From Marinobacter similis (GTDB lineage: Bacteria > Pseudomonadota > Gammaproteobacteria > Pseudomonadales > Oleiphilaceae), in the NCBI RefSeq assembly GCF_000830985.1, contig NZ_CP007151.1:248001-312000 (forward strand): DNA of 64,000 nucleotides, in the 5' to 3' direction. Below, in pieces: positions 38,281 through 48,203 of this stretch. The position numbers and the translations under genes are program-made. The notes below the pieces were generated by a model. It worked only from the letters and a program-made list of their open reading frames with translations, did not search any database and was not told the DNA's origin. Positions within the stretch are counted from its first letter, which is position 1, and each line of letters begins with the position of its first letter.

Positions 38281-38640
38281 GTGTCTGTTATGGGGCCCGG
38301 ATTTGGTGCACGCAGTGGCATTCTCACCCTGACCATTAAAGACAAGGCGGTTCTCTATGCCGCCTATATGCCGTACATCCGCCAGGGCGGATTGTTCATC
38401 CCAACTCAGAAGCAGTATCAGCTGGGCGACGAGGTTTTTCTGCTATTGAACCTCATGGATGAACCCGAAAAAATTCCGGTGGCTGGCAAAGTGATCTGGA
38501 TTACCCCGAAAGGTGCCCAAGGCAATCGGGCCGCCGGCATCGGCGTTCAGTTCAATGGCGACGACGAGACCGCCCGCACCAAAATTGAATCCTATCTGGC
38601 GGGGTCGCTGAGTTCTGATCGTCCCACGCACACGATGTAA
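38281..38640 (+). CDS. pilZ: Type IV pilus regulator PilZ
   Basis: 119 residues from the GTG at 38281 after AAGGAAAG; an ATG nine bases later is an alternative. The sequence SGILTLTIKDKAVLYAAYMP and GDEVFLLLNLMDEPEKIPVA closely fits Pseudomonas PilZ. This founding member lacks the RxxxR/DxSxxG c-di-GMP site of other PilZ domains, and none is visible here; it acts through protein contacts (PilB, FimX) in pilus assembly. With fimV at 50832 and gspAB-like genes it supports a twitching or piliated lifestyle. Confidence 0.93.
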   Translation: MSVMGPGFGARSGILTLTIKDKAVLYAAYMPYIRQGGLFIPTQKQYQLGDEVFLLLNLMDEPEKIPVAGKVIWITPKGAQGNRAAGIGVQFNGDDETARTKIESYLAGSLSSDRPTHTM

Positions 38641-38652
38641 GGCGAGCCGCGC

Positions 38653-39573
38653 ATGAACGATACCGCCGTACCTCCTGAGGTCTTTCAAAGCGTGACCGAG
38701 TTTCGGGAAGCGGAATGGCAACTCAGGAACATTCGTCTCGCGGGATTGCACTGGCATGCAGAGCGCAAAACCACGAGCGACGTGCCGGTGCTCATGCTGC
38801 ATGGCTGGCTCGATAACAGCCTGACGTTTATCAAGCTGGCCCCTGAACTAGCCTCCCAGTCCGAAGTGTATGCGGTTGATATGGCCGGTCATGGCAAATC
38901 CGGACATCGTCCCGCTGGGCAAAGCTACCTGTTGATGGACTATGTCGCGGATCTGGCAGAATTGGTCGAAAATCACCTGCTCGTCAATGACAAAGAACAG
39001 ATTGACCTGGTCGGTCATTCCCTCGGTGGTATTGTCTGCGCGCTTTACGCAGCGGCCTTCCCGGAGCGGGTTCGTAACTTGGTGATGATCGACAGTCTTG
39101 GTGCAATCAGTCGCCCGGTTGACCAGACGATTCCTCAGCTTCGGCGAGCCATACAGAAGCGGCTGGCAGGTTCGGGGCGTCAAACGGTTTACCAAGATAT
39201 CGAAACTGCGGCGAAGGCCAGGGAAGGGGGGCTTAGCCCGCTGAGCCCGGAAGCTGCGCTGACCCTAACCCCGCGCAACATGAGGCAGGAGCCGGGCGGT
39301 TACGTCTGGCGGACCGATTCACGGCTGCGCCATCCAACGCCTTTGATGATGAGTGAGGATCAGGTCATGGCCTCGTTGCGAGCCATTACTACGCCGACCC
39401 TGTTCGTGCGCGCTGAATCTGGTTTGCTGGCGAGTCGCAGCGGGCTGGATGAGCGGGGCCAGGCTATAACGAACCTGAAGGTTGCCCATGTCCCGGGCGG
39501 ACACCATTGCCACCTGGATGGAAATACGCGCCCGGTTTCCGAGGCCATCAAACACTTTCTGAGCGATGAATAA
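38653..39573 (+). CDS. Alpha/beta hydrolase
   Basis: 306 residues with the alpha/beta-hydrolase layout: oxyanion HGWLDN (residues ~54-59), nucleophile elbow GHSLGG (Ser at ~128), and a late His in PGGHHCHLDGN. Cytoplasmic, because no signal peptide is visible. It starts 12 bases after pilZ and overlaps the DUF4892 gene by 8 bases, so it lies in one operon with both. Substrate unknown; esterase or lipase-like epoxide-hydrolase-type enzymes share these motifs. Confidence 0.83.
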   Translation: MNDTAVPPEVFQSVTEFREAEWQLRNIRLAGLHWHAERKTTSDVPVLMLHGWLDNSLTFIKLAPELASQSEVYAVDMAGHGKSGHRPAGQSYLLMDYVADLAELVENHLLVNDKEQIDLVGHSLGGIVCALYAAAFPERVRNLVMIDSLGAISRPVDQTIPQLRRAIQKRLAGSGRQTVYQDIETAAKAREGGLSPLSPEAALTLTPRNMRQEPGGYVWRTDSRLRHPTPLMMSEDQVMASLRAITTPTLFVRAESGLLASRSGLDERGQAITNLKVAHVPGGHHCHLDGNTRPVSEAIKHFLSDE

Positions 39574-40477
39574 TATCCTTTCAAAAAAACTGTTCTCCGT
39601 CTGCTTGCTGCTGTCAGCATTCGGCCTTTCGCCTATGGCGACGGCTGCTACCCCCGAGGTAATGCCTGACCCTTTTCCCCAGTCTTCACTTGAGACCACG
39701 ACGACCATCCGGTCACCCGGGCATCTGGTGCTTTTTAGTCCGGTTCGGGAAGTGAATGATGAAATTCGCTCTGAAACCATGGCCAGGCTTCCGGTACAGG
39801 GTGAAGGACGGTTGTACGAAATTGCCCGCGATTCGAGTCGCGCCAAGGCCAGGGATCATTACCGGAGTTTGCTGCAGGCTCGGGGCGCCCAGATATTGTT
39901 TGAGTGCTCAGGGATTGGTTGCGGTCGGAGTAATGTCTGGGCCAATCAGATTTTTGGTCAGCGCGTTCTCTATGGTCGAGATGCTACCCAGGATTACCTG
40001 GTCGCAGGCACCACAGAAAGCGACGGCAGTCGGTGGCTAACTCTGGTTTACACGGTAACCCGGGGCAATCTCAGGGAATACGTTTGGATTGAACACCTCG
40101 CTGTGGAGCCGGGCGCAATGGTTCCTGGCCTGGGCAGCGTGAATAACAGGATTCGAGGACCGGTTGTAGTGCCCTGGCAAGGCGGGGTTACCTATCGTTT
40201 TGACTGGTCGGCCACAGAGCGGCGCAGGATTTCAGAGTGGGCTGGTGACGATGCGGCTACGGTTATTCTTACGGGTTTTGCCGCTCTTGGAGCCAATGAG
40301 TCGGTAGAAGAGGCAATGTCCCGCGCTACCGAGGCAACAGAGTCGTTGTCGGACGTCCTGTCCAAAACCGGGGTTCCGGCCGCGCGCCAGAAACTCATCA
40401 TTGTTGGTCCGGGCGTTCCCATCGCCGACCCCAATCGCCAGGGCGATCGGGTGGAAGTGACGGTTATCACGAGGTAG
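39566..40477 (+). CDS. Exported DUF4892-family protein
   Basis: 303 residues with signal peptide (KKLFSVCLLLSAFGLSPMAT) cleaved near ATA. The DUF4892 region contains RDHYRSLLQARGAQILFECS and GCGRSNVWANQIFGQRVLYG, with two Cys likely forming a disulphide. The last ~70 residues (VILTGFAALGANESVEEAMS and GDRVEVTVITR) resemble an OmpA-like peptidoglycan-binding fold. I would place it in the periplasm or outer membrane. It overlaps the hydrolase gene and ends 4 bases before the patatin gene. No function is known for the family. Confidence 0.8.
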   Translation: MNNILSKKLFSVCLLLSAFGLSPMATAATPEVMPDPFPQSSLETTTTIRSPGHLVLFSPVREVNDEIRSETMARLPVQGEGRLYEIARDSSRAKARDHYRSLLQARGAQILFECSGIGCGRSNVWANQIFGQRVLYGRDATQDYLVAGTTESDGSRWLTLVYTVTRGNLREYVWIEHLAVEPGAMVPGLGSVNNRIRGPVVVPWQGGVTYRFDWSATERRRISEWAGDDAATVILTGFAALGANESVEEAMSRATEATESLSDVLSKTGVPAARQKLIIVGPGVPIADPNRQGDRVEVTVITR

Positions 40478-40481
40478 TTAA

Positions 40482-41690
40482 ATGGGTGATTCCACAAGCA
40501 AGCCGGGGTCCGACCCTGAACAGACCGTGACGTCTGGCACTGAAGACGGTGCCTCGGCAGTAGTAAAAAGCTCTGATGTATCCGCGGCCGCATTGGAGTC
40601 ATCATCAAGTCAGCCAAAGTCGGCTGCCAAACGGCAAACGGTGGCGCTGACGCTGGGCAGCGGTGGCGCCCGAGGCTATGCCCATATCGGGGCGATTGAA
40701 GTCCTGGTTGAGCGCGGCTACGACATTATTGCGGTGTCTGGTTGCTCCATGGGTGCGCTTGTCGGCGGAATGTATGCGGCAGGCAAAATGCAGGCTTATA
40801 AGGACTGGGTAACCGGCTTGGGCCAGTTTGACGTTCTTAAGCTGCTTGATGTCACCTTCAATTCGGTCGGTGCAATACGCGGTGAGAAAATTTTCTCGGT
40901 TGTCCGGGAGATGCTGGGCGATACCAAAATCGAGAACCTGCCCATTGCGTTTACCGCGGTGGCCACCGATTTGCTCGCCCACAAAGAGATCTGGTTCCAG
41001 GAAGGTCCGCTCGACCAGGCTATACGGGCCTCTGTAGCAATTCCCAGTGTCGTTACCCCGTTGGTGCTGAATGGTCGGGTCCTGGTAGATGGGGCGCTGC
41101 TGAATCCGCTTCCGATCATCCCCACCATTTCGTCCCACGCCGATCTGATTGTCGCGGTGAATCTCAGCGGTGAAGACGAACGGCGTCGCAGAATCCCAGA
41201 CGCGGCGTTCAGCCCGGATGGCGAAGGTGCGGACATGGATGAATGGATGGACACGATTCGGGAAAAGGCGTCCCGTTGGTTTGACTGGGATACTCTCAAA
41301 TCCCTGACTGCTCGAAAAGGTGAGGGTGATGAAACCCCGGAGGATAAGATCTCCCGGGAGATGCGGAAGAAAGACGCGGTGAAGAAGGAAGAAAAAAGCG
41401 GACCAGAGAAAAAGGCTCAGGAAGAGCACGAAACCATCGATTGGGACAAGCTGGGGATTGGCAAGTTCGATGTTATGAACCTGACAGTGGAAACCATGCA
41501 GAGCGCTCTTGTGCAGTACAAGCTCGCCGGTTATCCGCCGGATCTGCTGGTAAATATTCCCAAGAACGCCAGCAGAAGCTACGACTATCACAAAGCGCCC
41601 GAGTTGATTCAGCTTGGCCGCGAGCGCATGTCGGCAGCACTGGACAGATTCGAGGAGAACCGCAACAGCTCCGGCCCACTCGCCATTTGA
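40482..41690 (+). CDS. RssA-like patatin-family phospholipase
   Basis: 402 residues. After a low-complexity N-terminus come the glycine loop [20 protein letters not shown], nucleophile elbow [10 protein letters not shown] (Ser at ~90) and catalytic Asp in [10 protein letters not shown]. The C-terminal ~170 residues are charged ([20 protein letters not shown]), probably flexible. It resembles bacterial RssA/NTE-type patatins that cleave phospholipids, and no signal peptide is seen. It is unlike the DUF3336 patatin at 16851 in length and flanks, so the two are not recent duplicates. Cotranscription with the DUF4892 gene is likely. Confidence 0.85.
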   Translation: MGDSTSKPGSDPEQTVTSGTEDGASAVVKSSDVSAAALESSSSQPKSAAKRQTVALTLGSGGARGYAHIGAIEVLVERGYDIIAVSGCSMGALVGGMYAAGKMQAYKDWVTGLGQFDVLKLLDVTFNSVGAIRGEKIFSVVREMLGDTKIENLPIAFTAVATDLLAHKEIWFQEGPLDQAIRASVAIPSVVTPLVLNGRVLVDGALLNPLPIIPTISSHADLIVAVNLSGEDERRRRIPDAAFSPDGEGADMDEWMDTIREKASRWFDWDTLKSLTARKGEGDETPEDKISREMRKKDAVKKEEKSGPEKKAQEEHETIDWDKLGIGKFDVMNLTVETMQSALVQYKLAGYPPDLLVNIPKNASRSYDYHKAPELIQLGRERMSAALDRFEENRNSSGPLAI

Positions 41691-41745
41691 TCGGCGTCTG
41701 CAAGACCGGACGCCGCAGAGGCTGCAGGGTGGGCACGAAAGGGCG

Positions 41746-41751
41746 TATAAT
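41746..41751 (+). promoter_or_regulatory. Possible -10 element upstream of prmB
   Basis: TATAAT preceded by GG-C-G sits 31-36 bases before the prmB start, in the gap after the patatin gene. No convincing -35 hexamer is seen at the expected spacing, so this is a weak promoter call. Confidence 0.35.
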
Positions 41752-41781
41752 GCCGCGCTGTTAATTTCGCCTTACAGGATC

Positions 41782-42690
41782 GTGCCCGTGACCAGCCCTA
41801 TTGATGACCTACACACCGTTCGCGACTATCTGCGATACGCGTCAACGCAATTTGCAGCTTCCGGGCTGTATTTCGGTCATGGCACCGATAATGTCTGGGA
41901 TGAGGCGGTGCAGCTGGTCATGCGATCCCTGAACCTGCCGCTGGAAAACAACACCCTGTTTCTCGATGCACGCCTGGTCCGTGAAGAGCGACAGCTGATT
42001 CACGAGCGAATCAAGCGCCGGATCACCGAGCGAGTGCCACTTGCGTACTTGCTGGGTGAGGCGTGGTTCATGGGTCTGCCGTTTCACGTTGATGAACGCG
42101 TGCTGGTGCCGCGGTCACCCATCGGTGAACTGATCGAAAACAGACTCCAGCCCTGGCTGGGCGACAAGTCGGTGAACCGTGTGCTGGATCTTTGCACCGG
42201 CAGCGGCTGCATTGGCATTGGCGCGGCCACCGTGTTTGAAGACGCTCTGGTTGATCTGGCCGACATTTCGGTGGATGCGCTGGAGGTAGCTGAATCGAAC
42301 ATTGAGCTGCACGAGCTTGGTGATCGGGTCCAATGCATCCAGTCAGACGTATTCAGCAATATCAATGGCCAGTACGATGTCATTCTGAGCAATCCGCCGT
42401 ATGTCGATGCGGAAGATCTTGCTGACATGCCGGATGAATACCATCACGAACCTGAGTTGGGATTAGCGGCTGGGTCTGATGGGTTGGATATTGCGCATCG
42501 GATACTCGAAAAGGCTGCCGAGCACCTGGCGCAGGATGGACTCCTCATTGTTGAAGTTGGCAACAGCTGGGGCGCGATGGATGATGCCTATCCGGATCTT
42601 CCGCTGACCTGGCTGGAGTTTGAGAATGGTGGCAGTGGGGTGTTCCTGGTTACTGCGGAAGCCCTTCGCGAATGGCAGAAAAAGGCTTAA
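41782..42690 (+). CDS. prmB: Ribosomal protein uL3 N5-glutamine methyltransferase PrmB
   Basis: 302 residues from the GTG at 41782 ([20 protein letters not shown]), following ACAGGAT; GTG at 41788 is an alternative. SAM-binding motif [16 protein letters not shown] and the catalytic [12 protein letters not shown] identify a glutamine methyltransferase, and [12 protein letters not shown] with the N-terminal region indicate PrmB rather than PrmC. It methylates a Gln of ribosomal protein L3 during assembly. aroC lies 37 bases downstream, the usual PrmB-AroC order in gammaproteobacteria. Confidence 0.93.
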   Translation: MPVTSPIDDLHTVRDYLRYASTQFAASGLYFGHGTDNVWDEAVQLVMRSLNLPLENNTLFLDARLVREERQLIHERIKRRITERVPLAYLLGEAWFMGLPFHVDERVLVPRSPIGELIENRLQPWLGDKSVNRVLDLCTGSGCIGIGAATVFEDALVDLADISVDALEVAESNIELHELGDRVQCIQSDVFSNINGQYDVILSNPPYVDAEDLADMPDEYHHEPELGLAAGSDGLDIAHRILEKAAEHLAQDGLLIVEVGNSWGAMDDAYPDLPLTWLEFENGGSGVFLVTAEALREWQKKA

Positions 42691-42727
42691 ACCCTTTTCT
42701 TATATAAACTGAATAAAGTGCTGAATC

Positions 42728-43821
42728 ATGTCGGGAAATACCTTCGGAAAGTTGTTCACGGTCACCTCCTTCGGTGAAAGCCACGGCGCTGCATTAGGCT
42801 GCATTATTGATGGCTGTCCTCCGGGGCTGGAGCTCACAGAAGCAGACATGCAGCGGGATCTGGATCTTCGTAAGCCCGGCACCTCACGACATACCACCCA
42901 GCGTCGTGAGGCGGATGAAGTCAGGATTCTGTCCGGTGTGTTCGAAGGCAAGACCACCGGCACTCCGATCGGCCTGCTGATCGAAAACACCGATCAGCGC
43001 TCGAAGGATTACTCCAAGATTGCCGAGCAGTTTCGGCCCGCACACGCCGATTACACCTACGTGCACAAATACGGTGTGCGTGACTATCGTGGTGGCGGAC
43101 GCTCTTCTGCCCGTGAGACCGCCATGCGGGTTGCCGCGGGTGCGGTCGCGCGGAAGTACCTGGAGCAACGCCTGGGTATTACCATTCGCGGTTATCTGTC
43201 TCAGCTCGGCCCGATCAAGATCGAAAAGATCGATTGGGACCAGGTGCACCAGAATCCATTCTTCTGCCGGATGCCGATAAGGTGCCAGAAATGGAGGCCT
43301 ACATGGACGCACTCCGGAAGGAGGGTGATTCCATCGGTGCCCGCATTAACGTGGTAGCCGAGGGTGTTCCGCCAGGATTGGGCGAGCCAATATTTGATCG
43401 TCTAGACGCCGATCTGGCCCATGCCCTGATGAGCATCAATGCGGTCAAGGCGGTGGAGATTGGTGCCGGCTTCGATAGTGTCGAGCAGAAGGGCACGGAG
43501 CACCGGGATGAAATGACGCCGGAGGGCTTTTTGTCGAACAACGCCGGCGGCGTACTGGGTGGTATTTCCTCTGGCCAGCCAATCACGGCGAGTATCGCTT
43601 TAAAGCCGACCTCCAGCCTCCGCCTGCCCGGGCGGGGCATCGATGTTCATGGCAACCCGGCCGAGATCATCACCACCGGACGTCACGATCCGTGCGTTGG
43701 TATTCGCGCCACGCCGATTGCTGAGGCGATGATGGCCATCGTGTTGATGGATCATTATCTGCGTCACCGGGGACAAAACGGTGATGTGTCGGTAGACACG
43801 CCGGTACTGAGCCAGTTGTAA
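42728..43821 (+). CDS. aroC: Chorismate synthase AroC (frameshifted near 43273)
   Basis: Final shikimate-pathway step, converting EPSP to chorismate using reduced FMN. Conserved blocks: [40 protein letters not shown] with [16 protein letters not shown], and after the break [20 protein letters not shown] and [19 protein letters not shown]. The frame breaks near 43273 (PFFC then [10 protein letters not shown]); one missing C restores 364 residues, normal for AroC. An essential biosynthetic enzyme in a prototroph, so the break is almost certainly not real. Confidence 0.94.
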
Positions 43822-43848
43822 GTCGCAGCTGGCTCGGGAGCGCAGGCT

Positions 43849-45006
43849 ATCTACTGGCGACTGTCCAACCTCTATTTCTGGTTCTTTGCCCTCCTCGGAG
43901 GGCTTTTGCCGTATTGGTCCCTGTACCTCGAAGGACAGGGGTTTACCTATCTCCAGATCGCCACCCTGATGGCGACCATTCAGCTGACCAAAATTGTTGC
44001 TCCCAGCGTCTGGGGTTGGCTCGGTGATCGCAGCGGACAGCGGGTTCGGTTGGTTCGCTTTGGGGCAATTACCGGCTCGTTTTTTTTCGCGGGTGTGTTT
44101 CTTGAGCCCGGGTTTTATGGCCTGTTGCTGGTCATGCTGGCGTTCACCTTCTTCTGGAATGCCATCCTCCCGCTTTACGAAGTCATCACGCTCCGCACAC
44201 TAGGTCAGCGCAAAGAAAAGTACGGCAAGATCCGGCTTTGGGGTTCAGTAGGGTTCATTGTTGCCGTCGGTGTTGTCGGGGCCATCCTCGAGTATGTCCC
44301 CATTCAGAGCCTTCCCTGGCTGCTGCTGCCGGTGTTCGCCGGTATCGCAGTCTCTGCGTTCCTGGTGCCCTCGGAGCAGGGCGAGCGCAAGCCGCCTGCG
44401 CCAAAAGGCAGTTTGAAAGCGATTGTGACGCACCCTGCTGTGATTGCGTTTTTCCTGATGAACTTCTTGCTACAGGTGTCGCACGGCGCCTATTACACGT
44501 TCTTCAGTATTCATCTGGAACAGCACGGGTATGGCAAGCTCTCCATTGGTTTGCTGTGGTCGTTGGGGGTGATTGCCGAAATAGGCCTGTTCCTGGTCAT
44601 GCACCGGCTGTCCCGTCGGTTCAGTGTCCGGCAGATTGCGATCGGTGCGCTCACGTTGACGATGATTCGCTGGGTACTAATTGCAGAAGTGACCGATGTG
44701 TTGGCAGTGCTGATCTTCGCGCAGTGCCTGCATGCGGCTTCCTATGGCGCGCTGCATGCGCTCTCGGTTCAATACATTCAGGGTTTCTTTGGCAAGCATC
44801 ATCATGGCCAGGGCCAGGCACTCTACAGCGGCCTGACTTTTGGTGCAGGTGGGGCGTTGGGGGCCTGGATGTCCGGGTTTCTTGTCGATGGTTTCAGCAC
44901 CTCGGCTGCGTTCTGGGGCGGTGCCGTTGCCATGCTGGTTGCCATCGTCATTACCTGGCGGGGGTTGAGACCTCCTCCGGCACCCGCTGTGCAAACGGAA
45001 GGCTAA
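43849..45006 (+). CDS. MFS transporter (MFS_1-like / HcaT family), start codon not visible
   Basis: Twelve hydrophobic helices in a ~385-residue major facilitator. The family N-terminus YWRLSNLYFWFFALLGGLLP is readable from 43849, well before the first TTG at 43906, but no ATG, GTG or TTG is in frame between the aroC stop and 43906. The start is therefore either an unusual codon or a base error. The motif WGWLGDRSGQRVRLV fits the MFS loop 2-3 signature. A GCCCTCC/GGAGGGC-TTTT terminator-like hairpin falls inside the first codons (about 43890-43908). Substrate unknown. It overlaps the LysR gene's end. Confidence 0.78.
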   Translation: MYWRLSNLYFWFFALLGGLLPYWSLYLEGQGFTYLQIATLMATIQLTKIVAPSVWGWLGDRSGQRVRLVRFGAITGSFFFAGVFLEPGFYGLLLVMLAFTFFWNAILPLYEVITLRTLGQRKEKYGKIRLWGSVGFIVAVGVVGAILEYVPIQSLPWLLLPVFAGIAVSAFLVPSEQGERKPPAPKGSLKAIVTHPAVIAFFLMNFLLQVSHGAYYTFFSIHLEQHGYGKLSIGLLWSLGVIAEIGLFLVMHRLSRRFSVRQIAIGALTLTMIRWVLIAEVTDVLAVLIFAQCLHAASYGALHALSVQYIQGFFGKHHHGQGQALYSGLTFGAGGALGAWMSGFLVDGFSTSAAFWGGAVAMLVAIVITWRGLRPPPAPAVQTEG

Positions 45007-45899
45007 TCCGGTTTCTGGCCTGGGCCTTTGTTCAGTTCCTCTTCCCGCACGATTGCCAGCAAGGCCTGGGCCGCAAGGCTAAGCCGACGGCCCGAAAGCC
45101 CAATTGCACCCAGTACCCGGGAAACCGAAAAGCCGAGATCCAGCCTGTGAACAGAATTATCCAGCATGCGGATGGGTAGAACGCTCCAGCCCAGCCCGAC
45201 GCTGGTCATCATCTTTATGGTTTCCAGATAGTTGGTCGGAATCTGTTGCTGTAAGGGCAGGTTTGCCTCAAGGAACAAGCGACTGACGGTTCGGTAGGTC
45301 GCGGTTGTGGTGTCCGGCAGGAGGGCCGGGTAGCGAGCCAGGTCGCTGAGGGTTACCGGGTTTTGGCTGGTTAGTTCGTGGTCCGGTCCAGTGACAAAGG
45401 CCATCGGGTCAGCCCATTGCTCGTATACCATGAAATGGCTTTCCATGCTGTCACTGAGCGTGACAAACGCCAGTTCCGCCTTTCGTTTGCGCATCTGTGC
45501 GTAGGCCGCATCCGACTCCATAAACTGCAGGTTCAGCTTCACGTCGGGGTGGTCGACGGTAAAGCGTCGAAGCCAGTTGGGCAGATGGTGCAAGCCAATG
45601 TGGTGGCTCGCTATGATCTGCAGCTCACCGGCAAGGGCTTCATTATCCGGGGATAGCGATACCCGCGCGTTATGGATTTCGTCCAGAATCAGGCGGGCGT
45701 GAGGGAGCAGCCGAGTACCGGCTTCTGTAAGCCGGATTTGCCGATGACTGCGGTCAATCAAGGTGGTGCCCAGTTGGTGCTCCAGTGTCGCTAGCCGTTT
45801 GCTAATGGCCGGCTGTGTGAGGTGCAGAACCTCGGCGGCTTCTGAGAAAGAGCCCTGATCAACAATGGTCAGAAACGCGCGAAGGGAATTGGAGTCCAT
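45003..45899 (-). CDS. LysR-family transcriptional regulator
   Basis: About 298 residues from the ATG at 45897-45899 (MDSNSLRAF); a GTG at 45908 is a possible earlier start. The winged helix-turn-helix reads LRAFLTIVDQGSFSEAAEVL and LTQPAISKRLATLEHQLGTT, followed by a periplasmic-binding-like effector domain. It is divergent from leuC across 185 bases, as a LysR gene is beside leuC in Pseudomonas, so leuCDB is a likely target. The effector is unknown; a leucine-pathway intermediate is a guess. Confidence 0.87.
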   Translation of the reverse strand: MDSNSLRAFLTIVDQGSFSEAAEVLHLTQPAISKRLATLEHQLGTTLIDRSHRQIRLTEAGTRLLPHARLILDEIHNARVSLSPDNEALAGELQIIASHHIGLHHLPNWLRRFTVDHPDVKLNLQFMESDAAYAQMRKRKAELAFVTLSDSMESHFMVYEQWADPMAFVTGPDHELTSQNPVTLSDLARYPALLPDTTTATYRTVSRLFLEANLPLQQQIPTNYLETIKMMTSVGLGWSVLPIRMLDNSVHRLDLGFSVSRVLGAIGLSGRRLSLAAQALLAIVREEELNKGPGQKPD

Positions 45900-46083
45900 G
45901 GGCTTCACCGGGTCAGTGGATGTGATCAGAATGCATGCAGTGAGCGCTACATCCCCAAAAATAAGTTATGCCAATTTGGAATGCAAAGAATAAAAAACAT
46001 GAATTGAGGTTATCGGGTGCGGGAGAGTAAGATAGCCCCATTCATTGGACAATCAAGAACCCTCTAAGAACGAGAGAGTAATC

Positions 46084-47499
46084 ATGGCGGGCAAGACCTT
46101 ATACGACAAATTGTGGGACGACCACCTGGTCAAGCAACGGGACGACGGCTCTGCGTTGATCTATATCGACCGTCAGCTGCTGCACGAAGTCACTTCGCCG
46201 CAAGCGTTTGAGGCTTGCGTCTGGCCGGGCGTAAGCTGGCGGATCGATGCCAACATCGCTACGCCTGACCACAACGTTCCGACCACGGATCGAGACAAGG
46301 GTATCGACGGCATTGTCGATCCGGTATCCCGTACCCAGGTGGAAACTCTCGACAAGAACTGCGACGAGTTCGGCATCCTTGAATTCAAAATCAAGGACCA
46401 GCGTCAGGGCATTGTGCACGTTATCGGGCCTGAGCAGGGCGCTACGCTGCCTGGTATGAGCATCGTTTGTGGAGATTCCCATACCTCCACCCACGGCGCC
46501 TTCGGATGTCTGGCTCATGGCATTGGCACCTCTGAGGTTGAGCACGTACTGGCGACCCAGTGCCTGGTGCAGCAGAAAATGAAGAACATGCTGGTAAAGG
46601 TGAATGGCAAGCTCGGACCAGGTGTGACGGGTAAAGACGTTGTGTTGGCCATCATTGGCAAGATCGGTACCGCCGGCGGTACCGGCCATGCCATCGAATT
46701 TGGCGGTGAAGCTATTCGTGGTTTGAGCATGGAAGCCCGAATGACCATCTGCAACATGTCGATTGAGGCAGGTGCCCGGGTCGGCATGGTCGCCGTAGAT
46801 GACACCACCATTGACTACGTCCGCGGCCGTCCGTTTGCACCAAGTGGTGAAACGTGGGATGCGGCGGTGGAGTACTGGCGCACCCTGCACAGCGACGACG
46901 ATGCTGTCTTCGATAAAGTAGTTGAGCTCGAGGGCTCTGAGATCAAGCCGCAGGTCAGCTGGGGTACGTCACCGGAAATGGTCGCCGGCGTCGACGGCTT
47001 CGTGCCGGACCCGGCCAAAGAGCAGGATCCCATCAAGCGTGAAGGCATTGTTCGGGCTTTGAAGTACATGGGGCTTGAGCCCAACACACCGATCACGGGC
47101 ATTGCCCTGGATCGGGTGTTTATCGGTTCCTGCACCAATAGCCGTATTGAGGATTTGCGTGAAGCCGCGGCAGTGGTCAAGGGGCGCAAGGTTGCTGCCG
47201 GTCTGAAGCAGGCCATGGTGGTTCCGGGCTCTGGTTTGGTGAAAGCTCAGGCCGAACAGGAAGGGCTCGACAAGATCTTCATTGAAGCTGGATTGGAGTG
47301 GCGTGATCCGGGTTGTTCCATGTGCCTGGCCATGAATGCCGACAAATTGGGGCAGGGTGAGCATTGCGCGTCCACGTCCAACCGGAACTTCGAGGGACGT
47401 CAGGGCCTTGGTGGTCGCACCCACCTGGTTAGTCCTGCCATGGCCGCCGCCGCAGCGGTTACCGGCCATTTCGTTGATGTCCGTGAATTGATGAACTGA
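46084..47499 (+). CDS. leuC: 3-isopropylmalate dehydratase large subunit LeuC
   Basis: 471 residues from the ATG at 46084 ([20 protein letters not shown]) after a GAGAG region; an upstream in-frame start at 46045 adds non-family sequence. Aconitase-fold with [14 protein letters not shown] and the [4Fe-4S] ligands in [14 protein letters not shown] and [13 protein letters not shown]. With LeuD it isomerises 2-isopropylmalate to 3-isopropylmalate in leucine synthesis. leuD follows after 17 bases, then leuB. Likely regulated by the divergent LysR gene. Confidence 0.97.
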   Translation: MAGKTLYDKLWDDHLVKQRDDGSALIYIDRQLLHEVTSPQAFEACVWPGVSWRIDANIATPDHNVPTTDRDKGIDGIVDPVSRTQVETLDKNCDEFGILEFKIKDQRQGIVHVIGPEQGATLPGMSIVCGDSHTSTHGAFGCLAHGIGTSEVEHVLATQCLVQQKMKNMLVKVNGKLGPGVTGKDVVLAIIGKIGTAGGTGHAIEFGGEAIRGLSMEARMTICNMSIEAGARVGMVAVDDTTIDYVRGRPFAPSGETWDAAVEYWRTLHSDDDAVFDKVVELEGSEIKPQVSWGTSPEMVAGVDGFVPDPAKEQDPIKREGIVRALKYMGLEPNTPITGIALDRVFIGSCTNSRIEDLREAAAVVKGRKVAAGLKQAMVVPGSGLVKAQAEQEGLDKIFIEAGLEWRDPGCSMCLAMNADKLGQGEHCASTSNRNFEGRQGLGGRTHLVSPAMAAAAAVTGHFVDVRELMN

Positions 47500-47516
47500 G
47501 CCACAGGAGAGAGACC

Positions 47517-48164
47517 ATGCGCGCATTAAAGCAACACCAGGGCCTGGTGGCCCCCATGGACCGTTCCAATGTGGACACGGACATGATCATTCCCAAGCAG
47601 TTTCTGAAATCCATCAAGCGGACCGGGTTTGGGCCGAACCTGTTTGATGAACTGCGCTATCTGGATGAAGGAAAGCCGGATCAGGATTGCTCCGAGCGGC
47701 CGATTAATCCGGATTTCGTGCTTAACCAGGATCGGTATAAAAACGCCAGTGTGCTGCTTGCTCGCACTAACTTTGGTTGTGGCTCGAGCCGTGAGCACGC
47801 CCCATGGGCGCTGGAAGACTATGGTTTTCGAGTGATCATTGCTCCCAGCTTTGCCGATATTTTTTATAACAACTGCTTTAAGAATGGGTTGTTACCAATT
47901 GTTTTGGAAGAAAAAATTGTTGATCAGCTTTTCAATGAGGCTGAAGTTCAAGAGGGGTATCAACTGGCGGTTGATCTCGAGGCAAAGACGGTCACCACAC
48001 CTGCCGGTGAGGCCTTCAATTTTGAGGTTGATGACTTCCGTCGCCACTGCCTCCTGAATGGCCTCGATGATATCGGCGTCACTCTCGAGCAAGCCGATGT
48101 GATCAAGTCCTACGAAGAGCAGCGTCGACAGACCGCGCCCTGGTTGTTTGGCGCCGGAAACTGA
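47517..48164 (+). CDS. leuD: 3-isopropylmalate dehydratase small subunit LeuD
   Basis: 215 residues with the swivel-domain motifs [20 protein letters not shown] and [20 protein letters not shown]. It completes the LeuC active site. A GGAGAGAG site lies 6-12 bases before the start. The stretch around 47860-47940 is unusually AT-rich for the region, but the protein sequence stays typical, so this seems to be local composition only. Confidence 0.97.
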   Translation: MRALKQHQGLVAPMDRSNVDTDMIIPKQFLKSIKRTGFGPNLFDELRYLDEGKPDQDCSERPINPDFVLNQDRYKNASVLLARTNFGCGSSREHAPWALEDYGFRVIIAPSFADIFYNNCFKNGLLPIVLEEKIVDQLFNEAEVQEGYQLAVDLEAKTVTTPAGEAFNFEVDDFRRHCLLNGLDDIGVTLEQADVIKSYEEQRRQTAPWLFGAGN

Positions 48165-48203
48165 TTCTTATTGACTGAAGTAGATCTGACACAGGAAAGG
48201 ATT

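Noticed and set aside
47860..47940. AT-rich patch in leuD as a sign of transfer
   Set aside because: The protein sequence is typical LeuD and flanking sequence returns to normal composition at once.
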